Counted from the stretch's first letter, positions 43,861 through 56,316 are shown. The stretch: 64,000 nucleotides of DNA from Cryptomeria japonica (GCF_030272615.1 NC_081406.1:404211439-404275438); one strand, 5' to 3'. The notes: generated by a model not told the origin, from the letters alone. Numbers and translations: made by a program.

Positions 43861-46030
43861 TTGATTGGTGTGACCTAAAGTTGTTTGTGATGCATAAGTC
43901 AAGATCAAATTTAGAGCTAGTTGTTCAGTTAACGTATTCTTTGAGAGAAGCAACTAAGATTTAGTCTGGTTTCAGGAATGATCTATCTTGTATAAGACAT
44001 TTATCTAAGTTGATCCAAGAGAAGTGACTAAGTCTATCTGGTTTCAGGAACGATCTATCTTGTATAAGAGGTTATCTAAGTGACTTAAGCTTGATAAGTA
44101 GTTGATTGAACTAGCTTGATCTGTTTATGCTCAGGATGATGATAACTAGTTTAATGCTCATTGTAGACTATTTTAGGCAAGTTTGATTGTTCTAGACTGA
44201 CAAAAATGAGAGATCCATACGACAGGTTTTGCAGGACCAGGCAATAGTATGCTAGCTTCAGGATAATGAAATTAGTGTTTCGTACGAGTTGCTACCTAGT
44301 ACCATACAATAGATGGGTATGTCTGGAATGACACTGTTCAATGCAAAAGTTTATCGTACAACACAAGATTCAAGCTAAAATGACAATTCTAAGAGCCGGA
44401 CGACAGACAATTTGGACTCGTATGACACAGGATGAAGACTCAAATGATAGACTGTTAGGACGAATGGAATTTTATACGACACAAAATATGAAATAGAATG
44501 ATAAATCAAAAGACTCATACGACTTTTTACTGGATAGAGGCAAAATTTTGAGTTTTCAATTACTGAGTATGACCAGCTTTGAGATGGACTGAGTTTTGAT
44601 TGCTGACTGACGATAAGCAGTTTAGGGGTGGACTGAGTTTTTGATAGCTAAGGTATACTAGTTTGTGACACAGACATAGTTTTGATTAGGATAGGCTAGT
44701 TTTGGACAGAGTTTTGACTAGGATAGACTAGTTTTGGACAGAGTTTCAACTAGGATAGACTAGTTTTGGACAGAGTTTTGACTAAAATAGACTAGTTTTG
44801 ACATGGATAGTTTTTTTATCATGAGTTGTTTCTTGATTTCTCCAGTTTTGGTATTCCAGTTTTAGTTTGAGGGATGAAAATACAGAAAACATGTAATATA
44901 AATAATAACTCCAATCATAGCATGCAAACCCTATGGAAATTGGTGAGAGAAGAAAACATTTTCTTGTAGACTCAGGTACACACCCAATAGCTAATCAGAA
45001 TACGGCCGTTGAGTCTCACACAATGGATTCTCAACGTCGTATTAGCCGACTCCAAACGCTAATGGGGGCACAAAATGACAAGTATCTTGGGAGAGTTACT
45101 ATCTCTCTTGCACAAAGATTATCCCCCCTTTCGGAGGTGAACCAGGTAGCTTCTAATTTTAATTGGAACTAGTAAGGGATCCATTCTACGTGTCGAGGTA
45201 TAAACTCAATTAAGAGGTCTCCCAGCCTTGAAAACCAAGGTTTAATATACCTGAGGGTACAAAGGAGAGCTATTCTTGAGCACTATCATTGACTTGATTT
45301 TCATCAAATCATGTTTATTTTATAGTGGGTTGGAGTACTTGGCATTTAGCCATTCCCACTTGGGTCGTTCCCCTCTCACCGGTCATAATAGCTATAGAGT
45401 TATTAGCTCCTCGGGAGGGCAGGCCCGCTAAAGATGTACAAATCTCAAACTTAAAGAAAACGCCTCAAGGGTCTAGATTTCTGATTGTCTATAAAGACAA
45501 GAGCATACTCTCCTACCTCTCAAAATTTTCTTAAAACATGAAATATAGATTTGTTCTTTAACTAGATAGCAAGTTAGGTGCCTAAAAATGAATTTAATGA
45601 ATACACAATGTTTGCTCGAATCTCCTCAGGCAACCTGCAAAGACAATGAATCAGTAGTCATATTGTCTTTGTGCGACAAGCATATTCTTCGATAAGCATT
45701 TTGCAAAAATTAATTAGGCTATGAAAATTCTTTAGATAAATAGATAACCAGCCAGGGTCAGCGTCAGTGTAATCAAAATTGAATAGAAAACCTGAAGAAT
45801 GAAACTTGGTTTTTTTAACTCAACAAAATACAGGATCGTACGATAATTATCACCGACTCATACGATAATACGTACAGGATTGTATGATAATTGAAGTTTG
45901 TCATCCGACACTATGGGAAATGTTGTACGATAATATGCAGAAACTGTATGGAAAAAAATCCAAAAAGTCAAAAATCTGAAAAAGATAAAAATAAACAGTT
46001 AGACTTGGAGGCCAAAAAAAAAAGTAGTCT
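43861..46030 (-). other. Tat-2 5' untranslated leader
   Basis: 2.2 kb between PBS and gag with no credible ORF; the 60-80-codon frames (for example 44933-45172) lie in the block best conserved with Tat-1 (10960-11230) but do not keep their frame there. It contains TCGTACGA/TCATACGA-like words near 44213-44520 and 45836-45930, and a 32-bp minisatellite. Confidence 0.7.
44664..44803. repeat. 32-bp minisatellite in Tat-2 leader
   Basis: ctagttttggaca recurs at 44696, 44728 and 44760, with a variant at 44792, giving exact 32-bp steps. The homologous stretch of Tat-1 has a 42-bp unit instead. Confidence 0.88.
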
Positions 46031-46033
46031 TCT

Positions 46034-46051
46034 GCCCCATGGTGGGCGCTA
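46034..46051 (-). promoter_or_regulatory. Tat-2 primer-binding site, decayed
   Basis: The minus strand reads TAGCGCCCACCATGGGGC next to the LTR end, matching the Tat-1 PBS except for changes that include the leading TGG. Confidence 0.65.
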
Positions 46052-46055
46052 GAGA

Positions 46056-47248
46056 TGTGTGTGTGAAAAAGTGAAATAAGTCTGATAGCTACAAGACACA
46101 ACACTTTAATTAAATCATTACATGTATGGTTAGACGTATATAAGCATGAATATGAAAGCCATAACAAATTGACTAATTGCCTTCTAAAAGATGTGAGTAT
46201 AAGATTGCTCTCAGAATTGTATAACCAATACCAATGACTAGCCTACATCAAGATGAAGGATTTAATCTATATGAGCATGAGATAAAGCTAAATAGATGCA
46301 AGATGGATGAAATATTCAAGCAATATGGATTCAAGCAATAATGGATTCAAACAATAATGAATTCAAGCAATAATGAATTCAAGCAATCATGAATAAACTA
46401 AATATGGAAAAAGCATAACTAAGATGCAATAATCTCAAAAAGCAAGCACAATATATTCAATGACTCCAGAGTGAAAAGTGTATAATAACAAATCTCTAGG
46501 GTTTTTTGAATGAGAGTTGAAGGCTGAATTTATAGAGAATGACAAGAGAGATCAAGAAAAAGCACAATTTGGGATTAATTGAAATAATTGAAAAATCAGA
46601 TTCAGTTAACCTTGAGATAGATTCCAATTATAGTTTAATTGAAATGGATTTAGATAAGAAGTTCAAGTTGCATTAGAAATAAGATTTAATTAATTCCATG
46701 CATTTGTGATAAAAATAGATAATTCTTTGATTTATTCAAGAAAAGAGTCTTTTAAATGCAACTGAACTTCTTTTTCTCAAAAGCTTTGAGTTCCAATTTT
46801 AGACAATAATTAAATTCCTTTTAATTGTTTTTTTTGATTTCAAGTTAATCTCAATTTAGAAAAAGAGATAATATCTCAAGTTTGATTTCTCTTAATTCAA
46901 TTCTTTTATTTTATTTTCAATTTAACTCTTGCTTTGTGATTAATTCCTCTTTTGTAATAAATTAATTCCTTTTTTATGATTAAATGGCAAATTTATTATT
47001 TAATTAAATATGCTAGGATATTTAATAAATTAAATAAGATAATTGATCAAAATGATTTTCTTGGAATGATTTAATTAATTAAATAAAAATTTAATTAATA
47101 TTGAGTTATTTGATTTGCCATGTGACATTTGATGATTAAAGAATTAATTATGTGCTCAAGATTGATTTAATTACTTTTGGTTAGGACCGTGGTCATGTTG
47201 TCGAGATTAGGGGCCCATGGTTTAGATGACCAATTTTAGGGTATTACT
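46056..47248 (-). repeat. Tat-2 5' LTR (1193 bp)
   Basis: It runs from tgtgtgtgtg at 46056 to gtattact at 47248. In element orientation the first base is A instead of T (AGTAATACCC), the only terminal change. TATA-like box at 46528-46534 (minus). It is followed by aatgt and satellite. Confidence 0.92.
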
Positions 47249-47253
47249 AATGT
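47249..47253. repeat. Target-site duplication of Tat-2, right copy
   Basis: aatgt, identical to 21113-21117. Confidence 0.9.
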
Positions 47254-50200
47254 AAGTTTTGAAGCATCAAAATATGTGTTTGGAGGTAACACTAGCTTGA
47301 AAATGCAAGTTTTGATTCAGAAGCAACAAACATTAAAGAGTGTTTGTAGGTAACACAAGCTTGAAAATGAAAGTTCCATTTCCAAAGTCATGAACATGAA
47401 AACACAATTATGAAACTTGTCGTAGTCCCAAATCATTATTTTCAAGCTTGTGCTTTCTTAATGCATGTTTTCAAACATCAAATTGTGTGTTTGGAGGTAA
47501 GGCAAGCTTGAAAATGCAAGTTCTAATTTCGAAGCCACGAACATCAATGCCCGATTATGATACTTTTTGTACTCCCAAATGAACATCCTCAAGCTTGTGC
47601 TTCCTAAACGCAAGTTTTGAAGCATGAAAATATGTGTTTGGAGGTATCACAAGATTGAAAATGCAAAATTTTATTCCAAAGCCACGAACATTAAAGCGTG
47701 ATTATGAAACTTATCATACTCCTAGATCATCATTTTCAATCTTGTGCTTCCTAAACGCAAGTTTTGAAGCATCAAAATGTGTGTTTGGAAGTAACACAAG
47801 CTTGAAAATACAAGTTCTGATCATGAAGCCATGAACATGAAAGCGTGATTATGAAACATATCATACTCCAAAATTATCATTTTCAAGCTTGTGCTTACTA
47901 AACACAAGTTTTGAAGAATCAAAATGTGTGTTTAGAGGCACAACAGGTTTGGATATGCAAGCTTTGATTCCAAACACATGAACATGAACGTGCTATTATG
48001 AAAATTATTGTACTCCAAAATCATCATTTTCAAGCTTTTGCTTCCTCAACACAAGTTTTCAAGCATCAAAATGTGTGTTTAGAGGCACAAACTTGAAAAT
48101 TAAACATCTGATTCTAAAACCATAGACATGAAAGTGCTATTATGAAACATATCATACTCCCAAATAAAAATTTTAAAGCTTGTGCTTCCTAAATTCAAGT
48201 TTTGAACCATCACCCAAGCTTGAAAATGTGAGTTCTGATTTCGAAGTTATAATCATGAAAGAACGATTATGAAACTTATTGTACTCCCAAATCATCATTT
48301 TCAAGCTTGTGCTTCTTATATGCAAGTTTTGAAGCATCAAAATGTGTGTTTGGAGGTAGCACAAGCTTCAAAATGCAACTTGTGAATTAGAAGGAACAAA
48401 CATTAAAGAGTGATTATGAAACTTATTGTACTCCCAAATAATCATTTACAAGCTTGCGCTTCCTAAAAGCAAGTTTTGAAGCATCAAAATGTGTGTTTGG
48501 AGGCACAACAAACTTAAAAATACAAGTTTTGATTCCAAAGCCATAAACATGAAAGTGAGATTATGAAACTTATCATACTCCCAAATAATCATTTCATGCT
48601 CATGCTTCGTAAATGTAAGTTTTGAAGCGTGAAAATGTGTGTTTGGAGGTAACACAAGCTTGAAAATGCAAGTTTTGATTCTAAAGCGATGAACATTGAA
48701 GTGTGATTATGAAACTTATCATACTCCCAGATCATCATTTTCAAGCCTTTTCTTCCTAATGCAAGTTTTGAGGCATCAAATGTGTGTTTGCAGGCATGGT
48801 AAGCTTGAAAATGCAATTTCTGATTCTGAAGCCAAGAGCATGACAACGTGATTATGAAACTTACCGTACTCCGAATCATCATTTCCAAGATTGTGCTTTT
48901 TAAATGCATGTTTTGAAGCATCAAAATGTGTTTTTGTAGGTAACACAAACTTTAAAATGCAAGTTCTGATTTAGAAGCCACGAACATTAAAGCATGATTA
49001 CGGAACTTACCAACTACCAAATACTCATTTTCAAGCTTGTTCTTCCTAAACGCGAGTTTTGAAGCACAAAAATGTGTGTTTAGTGGCACAATAAGTGTGA
49101 AAATGCAAGTTTTTTTTAGAAATCCATGAACATTGAAGTGTGATTATGAAACGTATCATACTCCAATATCATCATTTTCAAGCTTATGCTTCCTAAAAGA
49201 AAGTATTAAAGCATCAAAAAGTGTGTTTGGGGGAAACAAAAGTTTGAAAATGCAAGTTCTGATTCCGAAGCCATTAACATGAAAGCACGATTATGAAACT
49301 TATCGTGCTCCTAAATTATCAGTTTCAATCTTGTGCATGCTTAATGCAAATTTTGAAGCACCAAAATGTGTGTTTGGAGGTAACACGGGATTGAAATTGC
49401 ATGTTCTAATTCTAAAAATATGAACTTGAAAGTGCGATTATGAAACATCGTACTCACAGATCATTATTTTCAAGCTTGTGCTTCCTAAATGCAAGTATTG
49501 AAGCATCAAACTCTATGCTTTGATGTAATGCACGCTTGAAAATGCAAGTTCTGATTTCGGACACACAAACATGAAAACATGATTATGAAACTTATCGTAC
49601 TCCTAAATCATCATTTTGAAGCTTGTGCTTCCTAAACGCAAGTTTTGAAGCATCAAAATGTGTGTTTCAAGGTACAACAAGCTTGAAAATGCATGTTTTG
49701 ATTCCATAGCCATGAGCATGAAAGCACGATTGTGAAACTTATCGTACTCCCAAATCATAATTTTGGAGCTTTTGCTTTCTAAACGCAAGTTTTACAGCAT
49801 CAAAATGGGTGTTTGGAGGCACAACAAGCTTGAAAATGCAAGTTATGATTCTCAAGCCACGAGTATGAAAGTGTGATTATGAAACTTATCATACTCCCAA
49901 ATCATTATTTTGAAGCTTTTCCTTCTTAAATGCATGTTTTGAAGCATCGAAATGGGTGTTTGGAGACACAACAAGCTTGTAAATGGAAATTCTGATTCCA
50001 AAGCCACAAACATGAAAGTGCGATTCTTAAACTTATGGTATTCCCAAATCATCATTTTTAAGCTTGTGCTTCCTAAAAGCAAGTTTTGAATCATCAAAAA
50101 ATGTGTTTGGAGGTAACACAAGCTTTAAAATGCAAGTGTTTATTCAGAAGCCATGAACATGAAATCTTGATTATAAAACTTATCGTACTCCCAAATCATC

Positions 50201-50394
50201 ATTTTCAAGCTTGTGCTTCCTAAATGTAAGTTTTGAAGCATCAAAATGTGTGTTTGGAGGTAACACTAGCTTGGAAAGGAAAGTTAGAATTCAGAAGCAA
50301 CAAACATTAAAGAGCGCTTATAGGTAACACAAGCTTGAAAATGAAAGTTCTGATTCAAAAGTAATGAACATGAAAGCACGATTATGAAAAGTGC
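47254..50394 (-). repeat. Satellite array, middle block
   Basis: About 21 monomers of roughly 147 bp in the inverted orientation. Marks in order: aacatcct at 47582, an acaggtttggatatgc variant near 47946, tatgctttgatgtaa at 49514, cttgtaaatgg near 49976 and catcaaaaaatgtg near 50092. The same order is found in the last block. It ends where Copia B starts. Confidence 0.95.
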
Positions 50395-51048
50395 TCTGAA
50401 GGCTTTGAACTTTTCAAAAGCTTCAGATTTGTCATTCAAGAATGTGGCCCACATAATTCTTGAGCAATAATTAGTAAGAATCATAAAATACCTAGCTCCC
50501 TACACACTCCTAGTTTTCATAGGACCACACAAATCAGTATACACAAGATCAAGTAAATTGTCTGCAGTGAAAAGTTTACCTTTGAAGGTTGAGGAAGACA
50601 TTTTCCCCAATTGACACTCTCTGCACAAAGGATTCTCCGGTTTTCTCAGCATAGGCAACCCTCTAACTACCTTGATCTTACTAGCTTTCACAATATTATC
50701 AAAGTTTACATGGCAGAGTCTCCTATGCCATATCCAGCTATCTTCAAACTTAGCCATTAGACATGTACTGACATTAGCATTTAGCTGAAATAGGTTACCT
50801 TTGGTCTGCATACCGGTAGCCATCAGTTCACCATTCTTTCCTTTGATTTTGCACACTCCATTTCTGAATTCTAGAGTGAGTCCATTATCATTTAGTTGAG
50901 CAACACTCAAAAGGTTGTGTCTAAGACCTTCTACCCAATACACATTGTCAGCACTACTTCTTCCATTCAGAGAGATGGACCCTCTGCCTTTTACCATACA
51001 TGGTGCATCATTACCAAAATGAACCACACCACCATCATACTCTTCCAT
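50395..51048 (-). pseudogene. Copia B integrase N-terminal part
   Basis: 50500-51048 is open for 182 residues: CLMAKFEDSWIWHRRLCHVNF and CRECQLGKM (zinc-binding region), then LVYTDLCGPMKTRSV. The core continues in the 50284-50484 frame with FMILTNYCSRIMWATFL (the second Asp of the TDDCS motif is lost) before running into satellite, where the translated frame is meaningless. Catalytic Glu and everything downstream are absent. Confidence 0.9.
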
Positions 51049-51836
51049 AGATAGAAACTAACTCCGGTCACTAGTCATATGGTAAGAACAACCACTGTCA
51101 ATAATCCACTCATTGGAATTATCAAAGCGGGAGACAAGAGCCTTCTTATCTGACACATCTTCCTTGACCGCTACAAACACAATATCTTCATTTTCTTCAT
51201 CTTCTGATTCCTCATCGGTGACACCTTCATCAATTGCTACAAAACAGTTTCTCTGGTTTCCTCCTTTGAATTTCTTGAACCTCTCTGGTTTATCCTTGTT
51301 GTCACCATTAGGGCAGTTTACAGCAATGTGTCCTATCTGATTATAAGAAAATCATTTCAAAGGATGCTTACCTTTGTATTTATCGGTTCCCTTGGGGAGT
51401 CTCTTGGCAAGAAGGGCTTCAAATTCCATCATGATCTCCTCATTATCCATTTCTTTACTTTGTCTTGGTTCGCCATTGGTACTAGCTTCTTTGCCTTTTC
51501 TAAATGGTGCAACAGATGCTCTGAAGGCTAATTCAGTCTTCTGAATACTGCCATCATAATTATTTAGCTCATAAGTTGTTAGCTTTGCAATGATGGAGTA
51601 TAGGGATACCTTTGTCTTGTCTACAGACCTTAACTCCTGAATAGCAGCAACCCTATTGCATAGACCGGTAATAAGGATCTCAAAACTTTGCTAACAACAG
51701 TGGAATCTTCCATTTTACCACCTACACTCTTGATATCTCCAACAGCAGTTTTGATTCTTATTCCATATTGTTGAATGGTCTCTCCTTCAACCATCCACAT
51801 GTCTTCAAACTTTCCCCTAAGGGTTTCTTCCTTAGC
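51049..51836 (-). pseudogene. Copia B protease and zinc-knuckle region, heavily broken
   Basis: No long frame remains, but the minus strand is colinear with 3040-3820 of Copia A. The protease site (IIDSGCSYHMTS) lies near 51062-51105 and the knuckle near 51310-51360 (FSYNQIGHIAVNC, where the first Cys pair has decayed). The acidic spacer and Ser-rich part follow at 51110-51530. Confidence 0.8.
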
Positions 51837-52127
51837 TTATTTCACATGCTCATCACTGCCATAGATATTCTCAAGGGCATCCCATACTTCTTTGGGATTC
51901 TCTTTGTCCTGAACATTAATAAACTCAATGTCAGATAAGCTGCTAATTAGGGCTTCCATGACTTTCCCATTCTCCTGAATCTCTCTCTTTTGATCATCGG
52001 TGAGAGTATCAATAGGGATAACATAGCTCCAATATTGAGAACCCATGCTTCTGATGTATATCTTCATTCTATCTTTCCATATTTTAAAGTTGTCTCTGTT
52101 GAACTTTGGACCTTCCCTCTTCATCAT
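51837..52127 (-). pseudogene. Copia B gag N-terminal domain
   Basis: A 96-residue stretch matching 3822-4283 of Copia A (FNRDNFKIWKDRMKIYIRS, KENPKEVWDALENIYGSDE). It has a small in-frame deletion after QYWSYV relative to Copia A. The start codon lies 58 bp from the PBS, as in Copia A. Confidence 0.88.
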
Positions 52128-52184
52128 TAAAGTAGGATCTGTACCTCAAGTGGTTAAGCTTACAACACAGAGGATGTGGAGGAT

Positions 52185-52196
52185 GCTTTGATACCA
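52185..52196 (-). promoter_or_regulatory. Copia B primer-binding site
   Basis: The minus strand reads TGGTATCAAAGC, the initiator-Met PBS with one G to A change. Confidence 0.9.
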
Positions 52197-52198
52197 AT

Positions 52199-53764
52199 TG
52201 ATGAACCAATGATGAACAGTTAGTACCAAACCAATACTGAGAGGGGGGGTGAATCAATACTAATAAAAACACTTTTCCTTGAACCGGTTAGACTGAGAAC
52301 CCTGCACTTTGAGTGGCAAGCAATAACACCGGTCTAAACCAGATTACTACTGGTTAAGCACAGTGAAAGACATAAACCATTATCTCAGCTTTCGACACAA
52401 TCTAACATCTAATTTCCACTTCACCCATATGCATACGCTAGTAATACTACAATGGAAATGTAAAGACTTACTGGTTTAACATGCTTTACCGCTTAACAAA
52501 GAATAACAAAGCATCACATATAACACACATATTTTTCACGTGGAAACCCAACTAGGAAAAACCACAGTGGGGATGAATACCCACAAGCTGTTCTTTGAAC
52601 CCTTTTGAAGTCCGCTCTGTTAGGAGCCTAGTGTGGTTAAAGAATTTACAAGAGGTTTTGTTAGGAACCGATCCTGCCAGGGATCACCCGGTTAAGGGTT
52701 AAACCCTGTTAAAGGTTACCTTGTTAGAGGATTTTTAGAACTCAATGATTTTGAGTCACCCTGTTAAAGGATTTTATAGTAAGCTGGTTAAAGCTACCCT
52801 ATTAAGGGGTTTTCCAACTGTTGAAGTGGTTAGAGGTCAACAGGTATTACAATGATCTAGTAACAACACTCAATGCCAATGCAGATCCGCTTCAGTTCCT
52901 TCCTTCTGCACTCACACTCTGGAAGTATCTATTCTCATATCTGGTGTGGCAAGAATCATGTATCTTTGCACTTAGATACACACACAACATTTGCCAACAA
53001 CCTCAACATGAAAAACAACATCGACCTTATAGGAAACAAACAGGTCGATAGCATAAACCCTAAACCCTAAACGTTTAGGTTAAGCAATTCAGTCGGTTCA
53101 ATCCTAACCATTAATCATATTGCATTGATTACACTAGTCTTGAACAGATCTCAAGATGTTCTCCAACATTCATTCTTCACCACTTCTTGGAGGTTGATAA
53201 CCCATCACGCATTCTCCACTGTTTGCAAAGACTTTGCACATTCCCGAGGTAGATAGGATCGATCTCCTTCATGGAAGATCCTTCACGCGCACAAGGCTAA
53301 TGTGGCATCACAATCTGTTATTCATTACAATGCTAACTCATCACTTGATGTCATCAGTTGAATCACATAGGCATAGAACACTTCAATCAGAAACCCTGAA
53401 GCTAAGACTACCAACCGGTAGTCATACCATATGAAACCTTGATACAAAACATTCCATTTACCGGTTCACATTCCAACATACCGGTTCACTTGGACAAACA
53501 TACCGCTTCACTTTTTCACATATATTGGTTCACATTTCAACATACCAGTTCACTTGGACAAACATACCGCTTCACTTTTTCACATATACCGGTTCACATT
53601 TCAACATACCGGTTCACTTGGACAGCCATACCACTTCACTTTTTCACATATAATGGTTCTCTTGCAAGTGCTTACATCAATATACCGGTTCACTCTTCAT
53701 CATATTGACATTAATGACAACATACAATATCATCATGTCAACATACTCTGCACATATGCCAACA
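52199..53764 (-). repeat. Copia B 5' LTR (1566 bp)
   Basis: Ends are TGTTGGCATATG and TTCATCA in element orientation. It carries the same telo-box (53055-53072) and G-run (52239-52253) as Copia A. It is longer than the Copia A LTR largely because of extra copies of a 64-bp repeat. Confidence 0.9.
53460..53651. repeat. 64-bp tandem repeat with ACCGGT palindromes in Copia B LTR
   Basis: Three units begin at 53460, 53524 and 53588, each with two accggttcac-like words (some decayed) and ttggacaaacataccgcttc. Copia A has about one unit (5641-5703). Confidence 0.88.
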
Positions 53765-56171
53765 CATGAAAGCGTGATTATGAAACATACCATACTCCCA
53801 AATTATCATTTTCAAGCTTGTGCTTCCTAAACGCAAGTTTTGAAGCATCAAAATGTGTGTTTAAAGGCACAACAGGCTTGAATATGCAATTTTTGATTCC
53901 AAAGACATGAACATGAACGCGCTATTAGGAAAATTATTATGAAAATGAAACATCTGATACTAAAACAATGGACATGCAAGCGCTATAATGAAACATATCG
54001 TACTCCCTAAACATAACTTTAAAGCTTGTGCTTCCTAAATTCAAGTTTTGAAGCATCAAAGTGTGTCTTTTGAGGTAACTAAAGCTTGAAAATGTGAGTT
54101 CTGATTCCGAAGCCATGAACATGAAAGTGCGATTATGAAACTTATCGTACTCCTAAATTATCATTTTCAAGCTTGTGGGTCCTGAATGCAAATTTTGAAG
54201 CACGAAAATATGTGTTTGGAGGTAACCCAGGCTTGAAAAAACATGTTCTAATTTTAAAAACACGTACATGAAAGCACGATTATGAAACATATCATACTCG
54301 CAGATCATCATTTTCAAGCTTGTGCTTCATAAATGCTAGTATTGAAGCATCAGATTGTATGCTTTGATGTAACGCAAGCTTGAAAATGCAAGTTTTGATT
54401 TTAGAAACACAAACATGAAAGCGCGATTATGAAACTTACCCTACTCTTAAATCATCATTTCAATCTTGTGCTTCCTAAATGCAAGTTTTGAAGCATCAAA
54501 ATGTGTGTTTCGAGGTACAACATGCTTGAAAATGGATGTTTTGATTCCAAAGACACGAGCATGAAAGCATGATTGTGAAACTTATCATACTCACAAATGA
54601 TCATTTTAGAGGTTGTGCTTTCTAAAATAAAGTTTTACAACATCAAAATGGGTGTTTGGAGGCACAACAATCTTGAAAATGCCAGTTATGATTCTAAAGC
54701 CACGAGTATGAAAGCGTGATTATGAAACTTATCATACTTCCAAATCATCATTTTGAAGGTTGTCCTTCTTAAATGCAAGTTTTGAAGCATCAAAATGGGT
54801 GTTTGGAGACACAACAAGCTTGTAAATGGAATTTTTTATTCTAAAGCCATGAACATGAAAGCACAATTATAAAACTTATGGTATTCCCAAATCATCATTT
54901 TTAAGTTTGTGCTTGCTAAATGCAAGTTTTGAATCATCAAAAAATGTGTTTGGAAGTAACACAAGCTTGAAAATGCAAGTGGTTATTCAGAAGACGTGAA
55001 CATGAATTGATTATAAAACTTATCGTACTCCCAAATTATTATTTACAAGCTTATGCTTCCTAAACGCAAGTTTTGAACCATCAAAAAATGTGTTTGGAGG
55101 TAACACAAGCTTGAAAATGCAAGTGTTTATTGAGAAGCCATGGACATGAAATCTTGATTATAAAACTTATCATACTCCCAAATCATCATTTTCAAGCTTG
55201 TGCTTCCTAAATGTAAGTTTTGAAGCATCAAAATGTGTGTTTAGAGGTAACACTAGCTTGAAAATGCAAGTTCTAATTCAGAAGCAACAAATAAAGAGCG
55301 TTTGCAGGTAACACAAGCTAGAAAATGAAAGTTTTGATTCCAAAGTCATGAACATGAAAGCATGATTATGAAACTTGTCATACTCCCAAATCATTATTTT
55401 CAAGCTTGTGCTTTCTAAACATAAGTTTTCAAACATCAAAATGTGTGTTTGGAGGTAAGCAAGCTTGAAAATGCAAGTTCTGATTTTGAAGCCACGAACA
55501 TGAATGCCCGATTATGAAACTTATCGTACTCCTAAATCAACATCCTCAAGCTTGTGCTTCCTAAACTCAAGTTTTGGACCATCAAAATATGTATTTGGAG
55601 GTATCACATGATTGAAAATACAAGTTTTTATTCCAAAGTCATGAATATTAAAGTGTGATTATGAAACATATCATACTCCCAGATCATCATTTTTAATCTT
55701 GTGCTTCCTAAACGCAAATTTTGAAGCATCAAAATGTTTGTTTGGAGGTAACACAGGATTGAAAATAAAATTTCTTATCATGAAGCCATGAACATGCAAG
55801 AGTGATTATGAAACATATCATAGTCTCAAATTATCATTTTCAAGCTTGTTCTTCCTAAACGCAAGTTTTGAAGAATCAAAATGCGTGTTTAGAGGCACAA
55901 CAGACTTGGATATGCAAGTTCTGATTCCAAAGACATGAACATGAACACGCTATTATGAAAATTATTGTACTCCAGAATCATCATTTTTAAGCTTGTGCTT
56001 CCTAAACACAAGTTTTCAAGCATCAAAATGTGTGTTTAGAGGCACAAGATTGAAAATGAAACATCTGATTCTAAAACCATGGACATGAAAGCACTATTAT
56101 GAAACATATCATATTCACAAATCATAATTTTCAAGCTTGTGCTTCCTAAATTCAAGTTTTGAAGCATCGAA
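53765..56171 (-). repeat. Satellite array, last block
   Basis: About 16 monomers in the inverted orientation. Marks: ggcacaacag at 53866 and 55894, tatgctttgatgtaa-like at 54358, cttgtaaatgg near 54823, aaaaaatgtg near 54937 and 55085, aacatcct at 55539. The order equals that of the middle block, but about 1 kb of it is missing here. The array meets plastid DNA at about 56172. Confidence 0.95.
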
Positions 56172-56202
56172 TGTGATACAGGTAATTATGAAACTAATAA
56201 AG

Positions 56203-56316
56203 GGCCAACAAGACATCCCCTTAACTCGTACTGAAGAAAATTTGACCCTGCGTGAAATGGAACAGAAAGCTGCTGAATTAGCCCATTTGTTGCACTTATC
56301 CATTGAAGGATTTTGA
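56203..56316 (+). pseudogene. ycf4: ycf4 C-terminal fragment
   Basis: A 37-codon frame reads [26 protein letters not shown] and ends IEGF then TGA, matching the end of Ycf4, a thylakoid protein that assists photosystem I assembly. The front of the gene is absent: satellite begins about 30 bp upstream. It cannot make a functional protein. Confidence 0.9.

Larger units (their letters stand above)
21118..47248 (-). mobile_element. Tat-2: Ty3/gypsy Tat-lineage element with both LTRs
   Basis: It spans 26.1 kb, of which about 7.6 kb is a later chromovirus insertion. On the minus strand: 5' LTR (46056-47248), PBS, leader, gag, protease, G-patch, RT, RNase H, a second RNase H, integrase, a long 3' region with an antisense PMD ORF, polypurine tract, and 3' LTR (21118-22273). 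A second RNase H domain between the first RNase H and integrase is characteristic of the Tat lineage. LTRs match closely by eye, differing by point changes and one short AT-rich indel near 47083. Flanks carry the 5-bp duplication aatgt and lie in satellite. All frames are broken. Confidence 0.93.
50395..53764 (-). mobile_element. Copia B: 3'-deleted Ty1/copia element in the satellite
   Basis: From right to left: 5' LTR (52199-53764), PBS, gag, zinc knuckle, protease and the first part of integrase, then an abrupt return to satellite at 50394. RT, RNase H and the 3' LTR are missing. It is a close relative of Copia A (2550-5833) over its whole length. The satellite word catgaaagcgtgattatgaaa begins right after the LTR end, and a near copy (catgaaagcacgattatgaaa) stands right before the truncated end, so about 22 bp of satellite is duplicated around it. 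Confidence 0.92.

Noticed and set aside
48589-48948. 119-codon ORF in satellite as a protein gene
   Set aside because: It is read-through of the 147-bp monomer with no flanking gene signals; kept as a finding about the repeat, not as a gene.
53439-53769. ORFs with repeated HIPVH/FTF words
   Set aside because: Produced by the 64-bp tandem repeat of the Copia B LTR.
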